Source of the DNA: Candidatus Coatesiibacteriota bacterium
Lineage (GTDB): Bacteria; B130-G9
Assembly (NCBI GenBank): GCA_016929465.1
Contig: JAFGIT010000116.1
Coordinates: 1-6,500, forward strand
Direction: 5' to 3'
DNA: 6,500 nt
Positions 5,677 to 6,500 of this stretch are shown piece by piece; the first letter of the stretch is position 1; every line of letters begins with the position of its first letter. The notes below the pieces were generated by a model that worked only from the letters and a program-made list of their open reading frames with translations, searched no databases and was not told the origin of the DNA. The position numbers and the translations under genes were made by a program.

Positions 5677-6500
5677 TGAAGGTCCTTTTGGTTGCCGATG
5701 AGGGCTATTTGGGTGGCGCGGAAATTTCCACATCGAGGCTGTTGGCAGCGCTTGTAGAGAGGGGGATTGAATGCGCGGCGGCGGTCCCCAAGGGCAGCCC
5801 ATATTGGGGCCGCCTCAAAGAGCGGGGCATACCTCTCTTTCCCTGCGAGCTGAATGATCTCAAAAGGACCTTCAGCCGTGGTTATCCAATTCTGAGGGAG
5901 AACTCCCGGCTCAGGCGATTGATAGGCGATTTCGGTCCAACGGTGATCCATACCGATTCTCTCTGGGCCGCGTTCTTCACTCTAATGGCGGCGAGTCGCT
6001 CCGATATTCCTGTCGTGAGCTCGCTTCACTCGTATCCAGAGGCGCACAGGGCACTCAAAAGAGCGATTTTTGCGGTGCTCAAGAGGCTCATCGTCCGAAA
6101 ATGCGCTCATTTCATCGTCTTCAGTGAGCACATGCTCAATGAGATAGGCGGGAGATATGGATTTCCTATCGATAAGGTCAGCAGAGTTCATCACGGTATA
6201 GAGCGGGATAGACTCGAAGAGAGGTTAAGCCGCGTGGATTGGCGAAGGAAGCATGATATCCCAGCCGGTGCGGTCGTATTTATCTGCATCACGCGCATTC
6301 ATCCTGAAAAGGGGGTGATGGATTTCGTCGAGGCTGCGAGGATCGTTATGGAGACAGACCAAGATGCTTTCTTCGTGGTCGCTGGGGAAGAGGTGGTGAC
6401 TCCGCTGGAAAACCTCGGCTTCACCAAAATCATCCACCGCAGATTGAATGAGCTCGGTCTGATGGATAGGTTCAGGTTTCTCGGATTTCAGGAGGATGTA
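5676..6500 (+). CDS. GT4-type glycosyltransferase, 3' end beyond the window
   Basis: This GT-B fold glycosyltransferase is visible for 275 residues and open at the right edge. It should transfer a sugar from a nucleotide-sugar donor to a growing glycan or lipid-linked acceptor at the cytoplasmic face of the membrane. The N-terminal acceptor domain begins MKVLLVADEGYLGGAE, where GGAE (13-16) is typical of the family; further landmarks are SSLHSY (115-120), FSEHM (149-153) and VHHGIE (171-176), the last equivalent to the common NGID turn. The donor-binding domain opens with ITRIHPEKG (205-213), the usual R-x-x-P-x-KG signature, and runs to FLGFQEDV at the edge. The EX7E-type catalytic motif would lie beyond the window. 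ATG at 5676 overlaps the preceding stop by one base; GTG at 5673 is in frame and would add one residue. Donor and linkage cannot be deduced. Confidence 0.92.
   Translation, partial: MKVLLVADEGYLGGAEISTSRLLAALVERGIECAAAVPKGSPYWGRLKERGIPLFPCELNDLKRTFSRGYPILRENSRLRRLIGDFGPTVIHTDSLWAAFFTLMAASRSDIPVVSSLHSYPEAHRALKRAIFAVLKRLIVRKCAHFIVFSEHMLNEIGGRYGFPIDKVSRVHHGIERDRLEERLSRVDWRRKHDIPAGAVVFICITRIHPEKGVMDFVEAARIVMETDQDAFFVVAGEEVVTPLENLGFTKIIHRRLNELGLMDRFRFLGFQEDV

Noticed and set aside
5583-5951. Minus-strand open frame across the SGNH/glycosyltransferase junction
   Set aside because: It is antisense to two well-supported genes, and the plus strand here encodes the canonical GGAE-containing N-terminus of a glycosyltransferase.

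Overview
The window looks like one stretch of a single plus-strand operon from a bacterial biosynthetic locus, most likely one that decorates an exopolysaccharide, O-antigen or similar glycoconjugate. Five sizeable genes are packed head to tail, with ATGA or TGATG junctions or gaps of a few bases. I see no rRNA, tRNA, transposase or CRISPR. By eye the DNA is moderately G+C-rich, Shine-Dalgarno-like GAGG/AGGAG motifs precede several starts, and AGG (Arg) and ATA (Ile) codons are frequent. That fits an uncultured or environmental Gram-negative-type bacterium, but I cannot name a phylum from this window. TGA is the stop codon of most genes here, and TGG is used freely for tryptophan, so the standard code applies.

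Layout. 1-1400: 3' part of a cobalamin-binding-type radical SAM enzyme, entering from the left edge. 1403-1627: a 74-residue membrane protein resembling the C-terminal half of SxtJ-family proteins. 1636-1794: a 52-codon reading frame resembling the tiny DUF5989 membrane proteins, with a strong ribosome binding site but interrupted by an in-frame TGA in the middle of its only membrane helix. 1795-1920: no gene found; it holds a 10-bp hairpin just upstream of the next ribosome binding site. 1921-2814: class I SAM-dependent methyltransferase. 2811-4493: NodU/TobZ-type carbamoyltransferase. 4501-5676: membrane-anchored SGNH/GDSL-type protein. 5676 to the right edge: N-terminal 275 residues of a GT4-type glycosyltransferase.

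How the genes fit together (inference). Carbamoyltransferase, SxtJ-like, DUF5989-like and SGNH proteins are a set I recognise from bacterial glycan clusters. Here the set is split up by a methyltransferase and sits beside a radical SAM enzyme and a glycosyltransferase. The simplest reading is a sugar-containing product that is assembled by glycosyltransferases and then carbamoylated, methylated and perhaps acylated or deacylated. The most notable points are the interrupted DUF5989-like gene, the half-length SxtJ-like protein, and the SGNH protein, which lacks the usual block III Asn and may have a cytoplasmic catalytic domain.
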